Below are positions 36,441 to 46,072 of a stretch of DNA of 64,000 nt, in pieces. Position 1 is the first letter of the stretch; every line of letters begins with the position of its first letter. Source of the DNA: Acetobacter farinalis (GTDB lineage Bacteria > Pseudomonadota > Alphaproteobacteria > Acetobacterales > Acetobacteraceae); the NCBI RefSeq assembly GCF_011516935.1, contig NZ_WOTF01000007.1, positions 1 through 64,000 on the forward strand. Reading direction: 5' to 3'. The notes under the pieces are model-generated. The model was given only the letters and a program-made list of their open reading frames with translations, had not been told where the DNA came from and searched no databases. A program made the position numbers and the translations under genes.

Positions 36441-37090
36441 GCCGCATCTCCTCTCAGGTCGGTCTCGCCCGTGCCCCACCAGCCCCGAGTCTGGTCCGGC
36501 ATGCCGGGCAGGGCGAGGTGGCTGACATGCTCCAGAGGCAGCGGGACATGCGTTGTGGCAATCACAAGGCCGCCATGCGCGCGGTGGGTGGCAATAGCCT
36601 GCCCCAGCAGGTCAACGGAGGCCGCATCAAGCCCAAGGCTCGGTTCATCCAGCAGCCATAGCGGTGCCCGGGCCAGCAGCACGCGGGCCAGGGCGGTCCG
36701 GCGTTTCTGCCCGGCGGAAAGCAGGCGGGCGGGCAGGCTGGACAGATGCAGGAGGTCTACCGCGTTCAGGGCGTCTTCCATCTCTCCGCCTCCGGCGCGG
36801 GCCGAGATGGCCAGGTTTTCCCGCACGGTCAGGCTTGGTTTCAGCGCGTCCTGATGCCCCAGATACGCCACGCGTGCCGTGTGGGCGGTCCAGTCCTGCG
36901 CGATGGGCGTGCCCTCCCACAGGAGTGTGCCGCCATCCGGCCTGCGCAGCCCGGCCAGAACCCGCAGCAGGGTGGATTTTCCCGCGCCATTGGGGCCGGT
37001 CAGCAGCAGGGCGTCCCCACTGTTCAGGGTCAGGCTGACGTCATCCAGCACCAGCCGGTCTCCCCGGAAAACCGAAAGAGATTCTGCCAC
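36437..37090 (-). CDS. ccmA: heme exporter ATP-binding protein CcmA
   Basis: A 217-residue ABC ATPase. It has Walker A TGPNGAGKST, the signature LLSAGQKRRTALARVLL (SAGQ in place of SGGQ, usual for CcmA), Walker B LWLLDEPSLGLD and the switch His in IATTHVPL. It drives release of holo-CcmE during cytochrome c biogenesis. The start is GTG at 37090, the best available in frame. Upstream conserved residues appear absent, but an unrecognised earlier non-ATG start is possible. Translationally coupled to ccmB. Confidence 0.94.
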   Translation of the reverse strand: MAESLSVFRGDRLVLDDVSLTLNSGDALLLTGPNGAGKSTLLRVLAGLRRPDGGTLLWEGTPIAQDWTAHTARVAYLGHQDALKPSLTVRENLAISARAGGGEMEDALNAVDLLHLSSLPARLLSAGQKRRTALARVLLARAPLWLLDEPSLGLDAASVDLLGQAIATHRAHGGLVIATTHVPLPLEHVSHLALPGMPDQTRGWWGTGETDLRGDAA

Positions 37091-37234
37091 CAGCCGGGGG
37101 CTGGCCGGGCCGGAGCGCTGCGAAGGCTGTTCCGCATCGGGCGAAAAAAGCTCGGAGATGGGACTTCTCCTTAATGTTACCGGTTAAAGACCGCCAAAGC
37201 TGGCGTGCTCGCGTTCTCGTGGTTACGCACCCGC

Positions 37235-37262
37235 TTGTGTCGCGCCAGACTGCCGGTATGTT
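37235..37262 (+). promoter_or_regulatory. candidate sigma-70 promoter of acnA
   Basis: TTGTGT (37235-37240) and TATGTT (37257-37262) are 16 bases apart, leaving an about 120-base leader. Within that leader ACGCCGC / GCGGCGT (37316-37334) forms a strong 7-bp hairpin with a 5-base loop, about 55 bases before the ATG. Confidence 0.4.
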
Positions 37263-37390
37263 CTACCGTCATCGGGATATCAAGCCGGCCGCCCGGAAGA
37301 CCGGGTGAGCGCAAAACGCCGCACTTGGCGGCGTGCCGGTTCCGGAACGGATCACCAGCCATCGGCTGTGATCGGGGAGAAGGGTTTACT

Positions 37391-40084
37391 ATGAAGACGG
37401 TTGGGCACGATTCACTCAAAACAGGTCGCACGCTCTCGGTTGATGGCAAGACCTATCATTATTTTTCCATTCCCGAAGCGGCAAAGACCATTGGCGATAT
37501 CAGCCGTCTGCCCGTTTCGCTGAAAGTGCTGCTGGAAAACGTACTGCGCTTTGAAGACAGCCATTCCTACACCGTGGATGATGCGAAGGCGATTGCTGGC
37601 TGGCTGCCGGAAGGGCGCAGCAGCAAGGAAGTGCCGTTCAAGCCTTCCCGCATTCTCATGCAGGATTTTACCGGCGTGCCTGCGGTGGTTGATCTTGCCG
37701 CCATGCGTGACGGCATTGTGAAGCTGAACGGCAACCCCCAGAAGGTGAACCCTCTGGTGCCGGTCGATCTGGTGATTGACCACTCCGTGATGGTGGATGT
37801 CTACGGCTCCCAGGACGCACTTCAGAAAAACATCACGCTGGAATTCGAGCGGAATGGCGAGCGGTATGCCTTCCTGCGCTGGGGCCAGGAAGCGTTTGAA
37901 AACTTCTCGGTTGTGCCGCCGGATACGGGCATCTGCCATCAGGTCAACCTTGAATATATCGCGCAGGTTGCCTGGACTGCCAACGTGGGCGGAAAAGACT
38001 ATGTCTACCCGGATTCGCTGTACGGCACGGACAGCCACACCACCATGATCAACGGTCTGGGCGTGCTGGGCTGGGGTGTTGGCGGGATCGAGGCGGAAGC
38101 CGCGATGCTCGGCCAGCCCATTGCCATGCTCGTGCCGGATGTGATCGGCTTCCGTCTGACGGGCAAGCTGCCTGAAGGCGCAACCGCGACCGATCTGGTG
38201 CTGACAGTCACCCAGATGCTCCGTAAAAAGGGCGTGGTTGGCAAGTTTGTTGAGTTCTTTGGCCCCGCTCTGGACCACCTGCCGGTGGCAGACCGCGCGA
38301 CCATTGCCAACATGGCCCCGGAATACGGTGCAACCTGCGGCTTCTTCCCGGTTGATACGCTCACGCTCGACTTCCTGCGTGAAACCGGCCGTGACGAACA
38401 CCGCATCAAGCTGACGGAAGAGTATCTGCGTGCGCAGGACATGTTCCGTACGTCAGAAACGCCGGAGCCGGTCTTTACCGATATTCTGGAACTCGACCTC
38501 TCCACGGTTGTGCCCTCCATCTCCGGCCCGAAACGCCCGCAGGACCGCGTGGTGCTGAAGGAAGCCAAGACGGCGTTTGAAAAGGAACTGACCTCCTCTC
38601 TGGGTGTTCCCGCCAACGATGCCGATAAAAAGGTTCCCGTGGCTGGCACCAATTATGAGATCGGTCAGGGTGATATCGTGATTGCCGCCATCACCTCCTG
38701 CACCAACACGTCCAACCCGGCCGTGCTGATTGCCGCAGGGCTGGTGGCGCGCAAGGCTCGCGCACTCGGGCTCAAGCCGAAACCGTGGGTGAAAACCTCC
38801 CTCGCTCCCGGCTCTCAGGTGGTGACGGATTATCTGGATCGCTCCAAACTCTCTGAAGATCTGGATGCCCTGGGCTTCAACACCGTGGGCTATGGCTGCA
38901 CCACCTGTATCGGTAACTCCGGTCCGCTGCCGTCCCACATTGTAGACGCCATTGAGAACAACGACCTTGTCGCGGTGTCTGTCCTGTCTGGTAACCGTAA
39001 CTTTGAGGGCCGTATTTCCCCCAACGTGCGCGCCAACTATCTGGCCAGCCCGCCGCTGGTGGTGGCCTATTCCCTGCTGGGCACCATGCGCAAGGATATC
39101 ACGACAGAACCGCTGGGCGTCTCCAAGGATGGCAAGCCCGTCTATCTGAAGGATATCTGGCCCTCCAACAAGGAAATCGCGGATCTGATCGGCTCTTCCA
39201 TCAACCGTGAAGAGTTTATCAACCGCTACAAGAACGTCTCCAAAGGCACCAAGGAGTGGCAGGATCTCAAGGTGGCCACAGGGTCTGAAACCTATAAGTG
39301 GGACCCGAATTCCACCTATGTGCAGGACCCCCCGTACTTCAAGGACATCACCCCCGAGCCTGTGGCGCGTGGCGGTATTGAAGGCGCACGTATTCTGGCC
39401 GTTCTGGGTGACAACATCACCACCGACCATATCTCTCCCGCCGGGGCCATCAAGAAGGACTCCCCTGCCGGGCGTTATCTGATCGAACACGGTGTGGAAC
39501 CGCGTGATTTCAACTCCTACGGCTCACGCCGCGGGAATGACCGCGTGATGGTGCGTGGCACCTTTGCCAACATCCGTATCAAGAACGAGATGCTTCCGGG
39601 CACGGAAGGGGGGCTGTCCAAGCACTTCCCTGATGGCAAGGAAGGCGCGATCTACGATGTCGCCATGGAATACAAGAAAGAGGGTATTCCTCTGGTTGTG
39701 TTCGGCGGCAAGGAATACGGCATGGGCTCCTCGCGTGACTGGGCGGCCAAAGGCACCCTGCTGCTGGGCATCAAGGCAGTGATTGCGGAAAGCTTCGAGC
39801 GTATCCACCGTTCCAACCTTGTGGGCATGGGCGTTCTGCCGCTGCTGTTCAAGGAAGGCACAACACGCAAGACGCTGAACCTGAAGGGTGATGAAACCAT
39901 CACCATCAAGGGTCTGGAAAAAATCACCCCGCGGATGGACGTGACCATGACCATCACACGGGCGGATGGCTCCACGCAGGATGTGCCGCTTCTCTGCCGT
40001 GTCGATACACTGGACGAAGTTGAGTATTACCGGCATGGTGGCATCCTCCAGTATGTGTTGCGCGGGATGACCAAAGCTGCCTGA
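37391..40084 (+). CDS. acnA: aconitate hydratase A
   Basis: An 897-residue AcnA/IRP-type aconitase that interconverts citrate and isocitrate in the TCA cycle. The first 4Fe-4S ligand is in [10 protein letters not shown] and the other two are in [44 protein letters not shown] and the swivel-domain [10 protein letters not shown] are all intact. Length is normal for the family. The ATG at 37391 has GGAG/GAAGGG upstream. Aconitase is important for acetate overoxidation and acid resistance in Acetobacter. A strong terminator follows. Confidence 0.97.
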   Translation: MKTVGHDSLKTGRTLSVDGKTYHYFSIPEAAKTIGDISRLPVSLKVLLENVLRFEDSHSYTVDDAKAIAGWLPEGRSSKEVPFKPSRILMQDFTGVPAVVDLAAMRDGIVKLNGNPQKVNPLVPVDLVIDHSVMVDVYGSQDALQKNITLEFERNGERYAFLRWGQEAFENFSVVPPDTGICHQVNLEYIAQVAWTANVGGKDYVYPDSLYGTDSHTTMINGLGVLGWGVGGIEAEAAMLGQPIAMLVPDVIGFRLTGKLPEGATATDLVLTVTQMLRKKGVVGKFVEFFGPALDHLPVADRATIANMAPEYGATCGFFPVDTLTLDFLRETGRDEHRIKLTEEYLRAQDMFRTSETPEPVFTDILELDLSTVVPSISGPKRPQDRVVLKEAKTAFEKELTSSLGVPANDADKKVPVAGTNYEIGQGDIVIAAITSCTNTSNPAVLIAAGLVARKARALGLKPKPWVKTSLAPGSQVVTDYLDRSKLSEDLDALGFNTVGYGCTTCIGNSGPLPSHIVDAIENNDLVAVSVLSGNRNFEGRISPNVRANYLASPPLVVAYSLLGTMRKDITTEPLGVSKDGKPVYLKDIWPSNKEIADLIGSSINREEFINRYKNVSKGTKEWQDLKVATGSETYKWDPNSTYVQDPPYFKDITPEPVARGGIEGARILAVLGDNITTDHISPAGAIKKDSPAGRYLIEHGVEPRDFNSYGSRRGNDRVMVRGTFANIRIKNEMLPGTEGGLSKHFPDGKEGAIYDVAMEYKKEGIPLVVFGGKEYGMGSSRDWAAKGTLLLGIKAVIAESFERIHRSNLVGMGVLPLLFKEGTTRKTLNLKGDETITIKGLEKITPRMDVTMTITRADGSTQDVPLLCRVDTLDEVEYYRHGGILQYVLRGMTKAA

Positions 40085-40115
40085 CGACTTTCTTGTTCCA
40101 TCGGAACATCAGAAC

Positions 40116-40146
40116 GCCGGCCCGGATCATTCCGGGCCGGCTTTTT
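40116..40146 (+). terminator. intrinsic terminator of acnA
   Basis: An 11-bp perfect GC-rich stem GCCGGCCCGGA / TCCGGGCCGGC with a 4-base loop, followed by CTTTTTG, 30 bases after the acnA stop. Confidence 0.92.
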
Positions 40147-40166
40147 GCCTTGAAAACGAACCTGTC

Positions 40167-40913
40167 GTGCTGGATGCGCAGGGAATACACAAAAGCTTTG
40201 GTGACGGTGATATTCTGGGGGGTGTCTCCCTTCAGGTCCGCAAGGGGGAGCTGGTCTCCATCATCGGTCCGTCCGGCTGCGGGAAATCAACGTTTCTGCG
40301 CTGCCTGAATTTTCTCGAAATTCCTGACCGTGGCACCATAAACGCCATGGGTGTAACCATCGCGCGGAACGGCGGCCCATGGCGGCGTGCGGATGAGCAG
40401 ATGGCGCACAGGCTCCGCACCCATGTGGGCATGGTTTTTCAGAATTTTAATCTTTTTCCGCATCTGAGTGTTCTGGATAATGTCCTGCTCGCCCCGCGTG
40501 TCGTGAAGGGGGACGCTGGTCCTGACGAGCGTGATGAAGCCATGAGCCTGCTGGAAAAGGTCGGGCTGGGGCGTGTGGCGCAGCGTTATCCGGTCTCGCT
40601 CTCCGGAGGGCAGCAGCAGCGGGCCGCCATTGCGCGTGCGCTGGCCATGCGCCCCGAAATCATGCTGTATGACGAACCGACATCCGCACTGGACCCCATT
40701 GTGGCGGAGGAAGTGCTGGGTGTGATGCGCACGCTGGATGATGAAGGCATGACGCAGATTATTGTCACGCACGACATGCGTTTTGCCCAGGTGGCGTCTG
40801 ATACAATCGTCTATATGGACGGGGGGCACATTATCGAATCCGGTCCGCCGGAAACCCTGTGTGTGGACCCGGTGGATGACCGGACACGGCGCTTTTTGAG
40901 GACTGTCTTGTGA
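40167..40913 (+). CDS. polar amino acid ABC transporter ATP-binding protein
   Basis: A 248-residue GlnQ/HisP-type ATPase. Visible are Walker A GPSGCGKST, the Q-loop in GMVFQNFNLFPHLSVLDNV, signature LSGGQQQRAAIARAL, Walker B IMLYDEPTSALDP and the switch His VTHDMRFA. It energizes the fused permease encoded next. The start is GTG at 40167; no other start fits in frame after the acnA terminator. The stop overlaps the next gene's GTG (GTGA), so the two are coupled. Confidence 0.93.
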   Translation: MLDAQGIHKSFGDGDILGGVSLQVRKGELVSIIGPSGCGKSTFLRCLNFLEIPDRGTINAMGVTIARNGGPWRRADEQMAHRLRTHVGMVFQNFNLFPHLSVLDNVLLAPRVVKGDAGPDERDEAMSLLEKVGLGRVAQRYPVSLSGGQQQRAAIARALAMRPEIMLYDEPTSALDPIVAEEVLGVMRTLDDEGMTQIIVTHDMRFAQVASDTIVYMDGGHIIESGPPETLCVDPVDDRTRRFLRTVL

Positions 40914-42472
40914 AATACGGCGTGCGGTGCCCTCTGGCCCGGGTTTTAGCCTTTCCGCACCGGATTGTGTGCGCGCTGGTTCTGATCCTGCTGGCCGGTC
41001 TATGCGGGGCCGCGCCGCAGCCCGCCCACGCCCAGCAGCCCCTGCGCTGGGGGGCTGATGCCTCGGCGGATGTGCCCTATACATTTCATGACCCGAATGA
41101 CCAGTCCCGGCTGACCGGCTTTGAGTTTGACCTGATGCAGTCTCTGGGGGAGCATCTGCGCACCCCTCTGCACTTTGTGCAGAATGACTGGGATGGCCTG
41201 ATCCCCGGTTTGCAGCGGGGCCTGTACGAGATGGTGATCTGCGGGATTGAAATCACCCCCGAGCATGCGGAAGGGATTGATTTCAGCACACCGTACTATG
41301 TGACATCCGAACGAATTGTGGTCCGGCGGCACGGGCCTGCCCTGACAAGTCTTGATGCGCTGAACAGCCATGTTGTCGGCACCATGAAGGCCACGCAGGC
41401 GGAACGGATTCTGGCCAATCATCCTCAGGTGCAGGTTCGTACCTATGAGGAAGAAACCAATGTCTTCATGGATCTGGTCAACGGGCGCACGGATGCTGTG
41501 CTGATTGATGGACCAATTGCCCAGTACTACGGCGCGACCAACCCGGATCTTCAGGTGGTGGGGGAGCCGATAGGCACGGTCTCCTACGGGATTGCCTTTG
41601 CCAAGGGGCAGAACGCGGCCCTGCGCGAGCAGGTCAACACCGCGCTGGATGCCATGAAGCAGGATGGCAGCCTGCACCGTATTCTGGCCCGGTGGAACTT
41701 GTGGACGCCACAGGTCGCACGCTGGTCTGAAGATTTCTCAACTCCCACCCTCGAACCGACAAGCTGGAATGACTATGTCGCGGCTCTGCACGGTGCCTCG
41801 GGCTGGCATGCGCGGCTTGTGCGCTATGCCGGCTTCCTGCCGCTGCTGGCCAAAGGGGCTGTTCTCACGCTGCTCGTGTCGCTCTGCGCCATGGTGCTGG
41901 CGGTGGGGCTGGGGCTTACTCTGGCGCTGCTCAGGCTTTATGGCCCGGCTCCGCTGGCCACACTTTCTTCCTTCTACGTGGAAATTGTGCGCGGCACGCC
42001 GTTGCTGATCCAGATTCTGCTGATTTTCTATGGTCTGCCGCAATGCGGCCTGAACCTGACACCCTTTGTGGCCGGGGTGCTCGCTCTTGGGCTGAATTAT
42101 GCGGCATATGAGGCGGAGAATTATCGGGCCGGGTTGCAGTCCGTGGCCCGAGGGCAGATGGAAGCCGCGCTGGCGCTGAACATGACGCATGTGCAGGCCC
42201 TGCGCTATGTGGTGGTGCCGCAGGCGTTCCGGCTGGTCATGCCGGTCATGACGAATGATTTCATTTCCCTGCTGAAAGATTCTTCTCTGGTCAGCGTGAT
42301 TACCCTGACAGAACTGACACAGACCTATATCCGCCTCTCCTCCACCTATTTTGATTATTTCGGTACGGGGCTGATGGTGGGCGGGGCATATCTGCTGCTG
42401 GGGCTGCCTTTTGTCCGTCTGGCCCGCATGGCGGAGAAAAAACTCTCACAGCCGCATATCCGGCGTCGTTAA
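40910..42472 (+). CDS. polar amino acid ABC transporter: fused substrate-binding and permease protein
   Basis: A 520-residue fusion. After a signal segment (ALVLILLAGLCGAAPQPAHA) residues about 45-265 form a family 3 periplasmic binding protein (GFEFDLMQSLGEHL, GLQRGLYEMVICGIEITPEHA, DFSTPYYV, DAVLIDGPIAQYY). Residues about 300-515 form a HisM/GlnP-type permease (EIVRGTPLLIQILLIFYGLP, EAENYRAGLQSVARGQMEAA with the EAA loop). Binding domain and channel are thus one chain. The ligand is probably a polar amino acid; which one is unknown. GTG start, coupled to the ATPase. Confidence 0.92.
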   Translation: MKYGVRCPLARVLAFPHRIVCALVLILLAGLCGAAPQPAHAQQPLRWGADASADVPYTFHDPNDQSRLTGFEFDLMQSLGEHLRTPLHFVQNDWDGLIPGLQRGLYEMVICGIEITPEHAEGIDFSTPYYVTSERIVVRRHGPALTSLDALNSHVVGTMKATQAERILANHPQVQVRTYEEETNVFMDLVNGRTDAVLIDGPIAQYYGATNPDLQVVGEPIGTVSYGIAFAKGQNAALREQVNTALDAMKQDGSLHRILARWNLWTPQVARWSEDFSTPTLEPTSWNDYVAALHGASGWHARLVRYAGFLPLLAKGAVLTLLVSLCAMVLAVGLGLTLALLRLYGPAPLATLSSFYVEIVRGTPLLIQILLIFYGLPQCGLNLTPFVAGVLALGLNYAAYEAENYRAGLQSVARGQMEAALALNMTHVQALRYVVVPQAFRLVMPVMTNDFISLLKDSSLVSVITLTELTQTYIRLSSTYFDYFGTGLMVGGAYLLLGLPFVRLARMAEKKLSQPHIRRR

Positions 42473-42636
42473 AGCCGCCTGAAAGGTCCGGTAAAGGCCT
42501 GAATAAGGATCCGGATGAAGGGTGGGGAAAATGGTCCGGGTGTCAGCATGGGCCAATGCGCGTACAACATGGCGGAACAGAGAAGAGGAGCCCTTGTCTG
42601 AACATGGAGGATGCTTCACAAATAAGATGAATAGCC

Positions 42637-42655
42637 TGATAATCTCGGATTATCA
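42637..42655. promoter_or_regulatory. palindrome with a LysR-type T-N11-A core
   Basis: TGATAATC-TCG-GATTATCA is a perfect 8-bp inverted repeat with a 3-base centre and contains T-N11-A (42640-42652), the typical LysR-regulator binding shape. It stands 121 bases before the lysR start in a 300-base gap that otherwise shows nothing I recognise. Confidence 0.5.
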
Positions 42656-42775
42656 TCTGTTTCTGCCTGATGGCGTTTGGTAACGGCGCGGTACCCCGCA
42701 CGGCCAGTGTCTGAAGCGTTGTGCAGGCAGGATGCAGAAAGACGGCGGAATATCTGCTAAAAAGCCCGGAATTTA

Positions 42776-43681
42776 ATGGATCTTCTTTCTGCCCTTCACA
42801 GCTTTGTCCGCGTGGCGGCCACAGGCTCTTTTTCCGCTGTCTCGCGTGAGACAGGGGTCAGTCAACCCACCATCTCGCGCCATATCGCCCTGCTGGAAGC
42901 GCATTATGGCACCACGCTGTTTGCGCGCACCACCCGCAGCCTGATGATGACGGAAGACGGGCGCAGCCTCCTGCCCCACGCCTATGAAGTGCTGGAAATT
43001 CTGGAAACGGCGGAAACTGTTCTGGGCCGCAGGCGTGCGTCCGTGTCCGGTCTGGTCCGGCTGGGGATGACAACCGCATTCGGCTTGTATTTTACCCGCA
43101 GGCTGGGCGACCTGCTGGAACGCCATCCTGATCTGTCCGTGGAAGCCGTGATCCGTGACGGGTTTGGTGATCTGGTGGAAGAGGGGCTCGATCTGGCCGT
43201 GCGGGTGGGGGATATTGCCGAAGGCTCCCTGATTGCCCGCAAGCTGGGCGTGGTGCGTAAATGGCTGGTGGTCTCTCCGGCGTGTCTGGCCCGGTGCGGC
43301 ACGCCGCAACACCCCAGAGAACTCCCGGAATATCCGGCCATTGTTTATAATTATGGCGGAGGCCGCCATGACTGGCATTTCTTCCGGGATGACGAAGAAA
43401 GTGTGATTGCCCCTTCCACCGTCTTCCGGGCAAACAGCAGTGAGGCCGTACTGTGTGCGGTATCGGCCGATGTCGGGATTGGTCTGCTGCCGGAGTTTCA
43501 GGTGCGTGATGCCGTGCGGGAAGGCAGGCTGGTCAGACTGTTTGCAGACTGGCGTATTCCCGATCTGCCTTTTTATGCCGTGCATACCGGCCCGCGCACG
43601 CTGCCGCTGCGCACCCGGACGGTGCTTGATTTCCTGGTTGAGGTCTCGTCAGAAGTTCTGCGGGACGACAGGGAGCCTTAA
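42776..43681 (+). CDS. LysR-family transcriptional regulator
   Basis: A 301-residue regulator. Residues 1-60 form the winged helix-turn-helix (LLSALHSFVRVAATGSFSAVSRETGVSQPTISRHIALLEA), followed by a linker helix and the effector-binding domain (about 90-295: GLVRLGMTTAFGLYF, RVGDIAEGSLIARKLG). It is close in style to the CrgA/AaeR-like group that often regulates oxidoreductases. Targets are unknown; a neighbouring palindrome suggests autoregulation, and the upstream ABC transporter in the same direction is a further candidate. Confidence 0.9.
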   Translation: MDLLSALHSFVRVAATGSFSAVSRETGVSQPTISRHIALLEAHYGTTLFARTTRSLMMTEDGRSLLPHAYEVLEILETAETVLGRRRASVSGLVRLGMTTAFGLYFTRRLGDLLERHPDLSVEAVIRDGFGDLVEEGLDLAVRVGDIAEGSLIARKLGVVRKWLVVSPACLARCGTPQHPRELPEYPAIVYNYGGGRHDWHFFRDDEESVIAPSTVFRANSSEAVLCAVSADVGIGLLPEFQVRDAVREGRLVRLFADWRIPDLPFYAVHTGPRTLPLRTRTVLDFLVEVSSEVLRDDREP

Positions 43682-43743
43682 AAGGGCCGCTCTGCGGGGG
43701 GCTTTCCAGAGAGCGCCCCGAAGGGCGTTTGGCAGCCCCGGCC

Positions 43744-44706
43744 TTAACCGTGGAAGCCGGGGTCCGTTGTGGCGGCAGCAGGCAGGCGGCTGCCGGAGTC
43801 CAGCGTGCCATTATAGCCTTTACGCAGGTAAGGCAGCCAGCCTTGCAGCCAATGGTCCGTGCGGCCAACAAAATCCGCAACAACGGGGGAGCTGGCCATT
43901 CCGGCGTGAGACCAGTCTTCCGGTGCGCCGGGCACAGCTTTCTGGCCAGCCAGAGCCGGGCTGAGCAGGGTGTGAATGGTTGCGAAATCCACTCCCGTGC
44001 CGGATTTGCTTTTTTCAATATGCGTCCATGCGGCATCCACCAGCACGGGGGGCAGATCAAAGCCCATCATGCCCAGCCGTTGCAGCGCGGGTGGAATGAA
44101 GAGCGGGCTGCTCAGCAGGCCCTGAAGCGCCTGATTGGATGTGAGGAACAGATTGTTCACCACCCGGATGGGGGAGGTCATCCAGCATTCTGTCTGCTTG
44201 CCGTCCTGCGGCAGGTCATTCACGGTAAAATTGAAGGTGCTGTGGCACTGGTCCTGAAGCATCTGGGTGTCAGAGGCGGGCAGAGATTGCGTGGTGGCCT
44301 GCGCAATCATGAAACCGGTGACGACACCCTGCTCGGAACGCACGAAAATGGAGGTCAGAATTTCCCCGTGTGAAATATCATCCTGATAATTCAGCACCGG
44401 GTGCCACTTGCCCGCAGGGAGCGGGAGCTGACGTCCGGCAAACGGAATCACGCCTTCAAACTGCGCATCCATCGGGGGTTGTGAGACCATGCGGCGGCCT
44501 TCATCCGCGCTTGCGTCTGCTGCCGGAGCGGCGGAAGAGCGGCCCAGCATCTGGCCGACTTTCGCGGTCATGGTCCCGTAATACGGTAGCTGGCGTGTAA
44601 GCCAGGGAGCCGGGAACAGCACGGAAAACAGGCCGCATACACCGGTGGTGATCAGGGCGGTGCGCCACAGGGGCGCGCGGTGCCAGAGGCGGGTAAAAGC
44701 GGACAT
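43744..44706 (-). CDS. membrane-anchored hypothetical protein, AAA+ cluster gene 3
   Basis: A 320-residue protein with one N-terminal hydrophobic segment (TALITTGVCGLFSVLFPAPWL, about 16-37) and a large C-terminal part expected in the periplasm. That part has no family I recognise; it contains Cys pairs (DQCHSTF, TECWMTS) that could form a disulfide and a Gly/Pro-rich end. It lies 82 bases after the Clp-like ATPase gene and is probably the last gene of the same transcription unit. A role as envelope partner of the ATPase is inference from position only. Confidence 0.6.
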   Translation of the reverse strand: MSAFTRLWHRAPLWRTALITTGVCGLFSVLFPAPWLTRQLPYYGTMTAKVGQMLGRSSAAPAADASADEGRRMVSQPPMDAQFEGVIPFAGRQLPLPAGKWHPVLNYQDDISHGEILTSIFVRSEQGVVTGFMIAQATTQSLPASDTQMLQDQCHSTFNFTVNDLPQDGKQTECWMTSPIRVVNNLFLTSNQALQGLLSSPLFIPPALQRLGMMGFDLPPVLVDAAWTHIEKSKSGTGVDFATIHTLLSPALAGQKAVPGAPEDWSHAGMASSPVVADFVGRTDHWLQGWLPYLRKGYNGTLDSGSRLPAAATTDPGFHG

Positions 44707-44788
44707 GCCGGGGCTCAGTTCACACAGGTCAGGGGCGGACGGGGCCAGCCAGGGGGTGAACCGTGGGCTGGCCTTGCGGAGGAGGTCT

Positions 44789-46072
44789 TTACGGGGTCAG
44801 GCGGGCGTGAATGGCATCGCCGTTATCAGGCGTGCCATCGGCGATTTTGGCGCTGATTGTTCCATCCTCATCCCGCACGATCCGCACCATCTCAGCGCCC
44901 TGCTGGCGCGCCACAATCAGCGATTCGCTGATCATGTCTTCAATGGAGCGCACCAGATCACGCGCTGAAGCGGCATCCCCCATCCGGCTCTGGCGGCGCA
45001 TGACGTCCACCAGAAGCCCCGCATCAATCCCGCCGGTTTCAACCTTCAGGCCGTAGCTTTCAATCATGCCTTCAATTTCCAGCGCGGAAACACGGGCGAT
45101 ATCCAGCCCCTTCAGGGTGCGGAACACAAAAATGCGGTCCAGACGGTTCAGCACTTCCGGCGCGAACCCGGCCTGACGCAGCGCCTCGACCGATTCGGCG
45201 CGCATGCGGTCTGGGTCATTGTGCAGGCGGTCGGCAATTTCCGTCAGCGCTTCCGTGGCGATGTTGGATGTCAGCACAAAAATGCAGCGGACTGTGGAAA
45301 TCTGCTGCCCGGTGGAGGCTTCCGTCACGTGCCCGTCGTTCCAGGCCGTCAGGAATTTCTTGAACACATCCGGATGGGCTTTTTCAATTTCATCCAGCAG
45401 CACAACGGCATCGGGCTTTTCTTTCAGGCCGCCGGTCAGCTTGCCGTAGGTATCCGAGCCCACATAGCCCTTTGGGGAGCCAAAAAGCTGGGTGGCGGCG
45501 TGCGGGCTGCTCATCTGCGTCATGTCAAAATGCAGCAGGGGGCGCCCAAGCTGGCGGGCCAGTTGTTTGGCCAGATAGGTTTTTCCGGTGCCGGGCGGGC
45601 CTGCCAGCAGGAAAATTCCCACCGGCTTGCCGCGTACCTGCAAGGCGAGGCGGCGGCGCAACTGTGTGGCGATATCCTCACACACCTGATCCTGCCCGAT
45701 CACACGGGCGCGCAGGTTCGCGGCCAGTTCCTCGGCATCAATCGTTGTTTCCCGCTGTTCCCGCGCCAGCATTTCTTCCAGCGCGTTGCGGTTGGTCAGT
45801 CTGGCAAGAACATCCATCATCCACCCCCGTCGGCGTAACAGGCCCTTGCGTGCGAGCCGTTCTGCGCGTGTTTCAAATAACAGCCCCCCCAGTGTCAGTA
45901 TGCCGCCAACAGCAGCCAGTACGGGCCACGCCGGTGCGCACCACTCCATGAAATGGGTGAAGGACGCCAGCGAGAGGTGCAGGCTGATTGCCATCTGGAC
46001 ACTGGCAAGCACCAGAAAGATGACCATCATCAGCGGCATCAACCGGTTCAGGGCCGGAAGCAGGTCTTTCAT
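44789..46072 (-). CDS. membrane-anchored Clp/HSP100-like AAA+ ATPase
   Basis: A 427-residue protein. Two N-terminal transmembrane segments (about 12-34 and 44-68) are followed by a single AAA+ module of the ClpA/B D2 type: Walker A AGPPGTGKT, pore loop GYVG in GSPKGYVGSD, Walker B VVLLDEIEKAHPDV, sensor-1 LTSN, and an arginine finger in LNRLDRIFVF, then the D2 small domain. The Clp N domain and first AAA ring are absent and I see no ClpP-docking IGF/IGL loop. It therefore looks like a protein-threading ring tethered to the inner membrane with its motor in the cytoplasm. The ATG overlaps the preceding stop (ATGA). Substrate and partners are unknown. Confidence 0.8.
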   Translation of the reverse strand: MKDLLPALNRLMPLMMVIFLVLASVQMAISLHLSLASFTHFMEWCAPAWPVLAAVGGILTLGGLLFETRAERLARKGLLRRRGWMMDVLARLTNRNALEEMLAREQRETTIDAEELAANLRARVIGQDQVCEDIATQLRRRLALQVRGKPVGIFLLAGPPGTGKTYLAKQLARQLGRPLLHFDMTQMSSPHAATQLFGSPKGYVGSDTYGKLTGGLKEKPDAVVLLDEIEKAHPDVFKKFLTAWNDGHVTEASTGQQISTVRCIFVLTSNIATEALTEIADRLHNDPDRMRAESVEALRQAGFAPEVLNRLDRIFVFRTLKGLDIARVSALEIEGMIESYGLKVETGGIDAGLLVDVMRRQSRMGDAASARDLVRSIEDMISESLIVARQQGAEMVRIVRDEDGTISAKIADGTPDNGDAIHARLTP

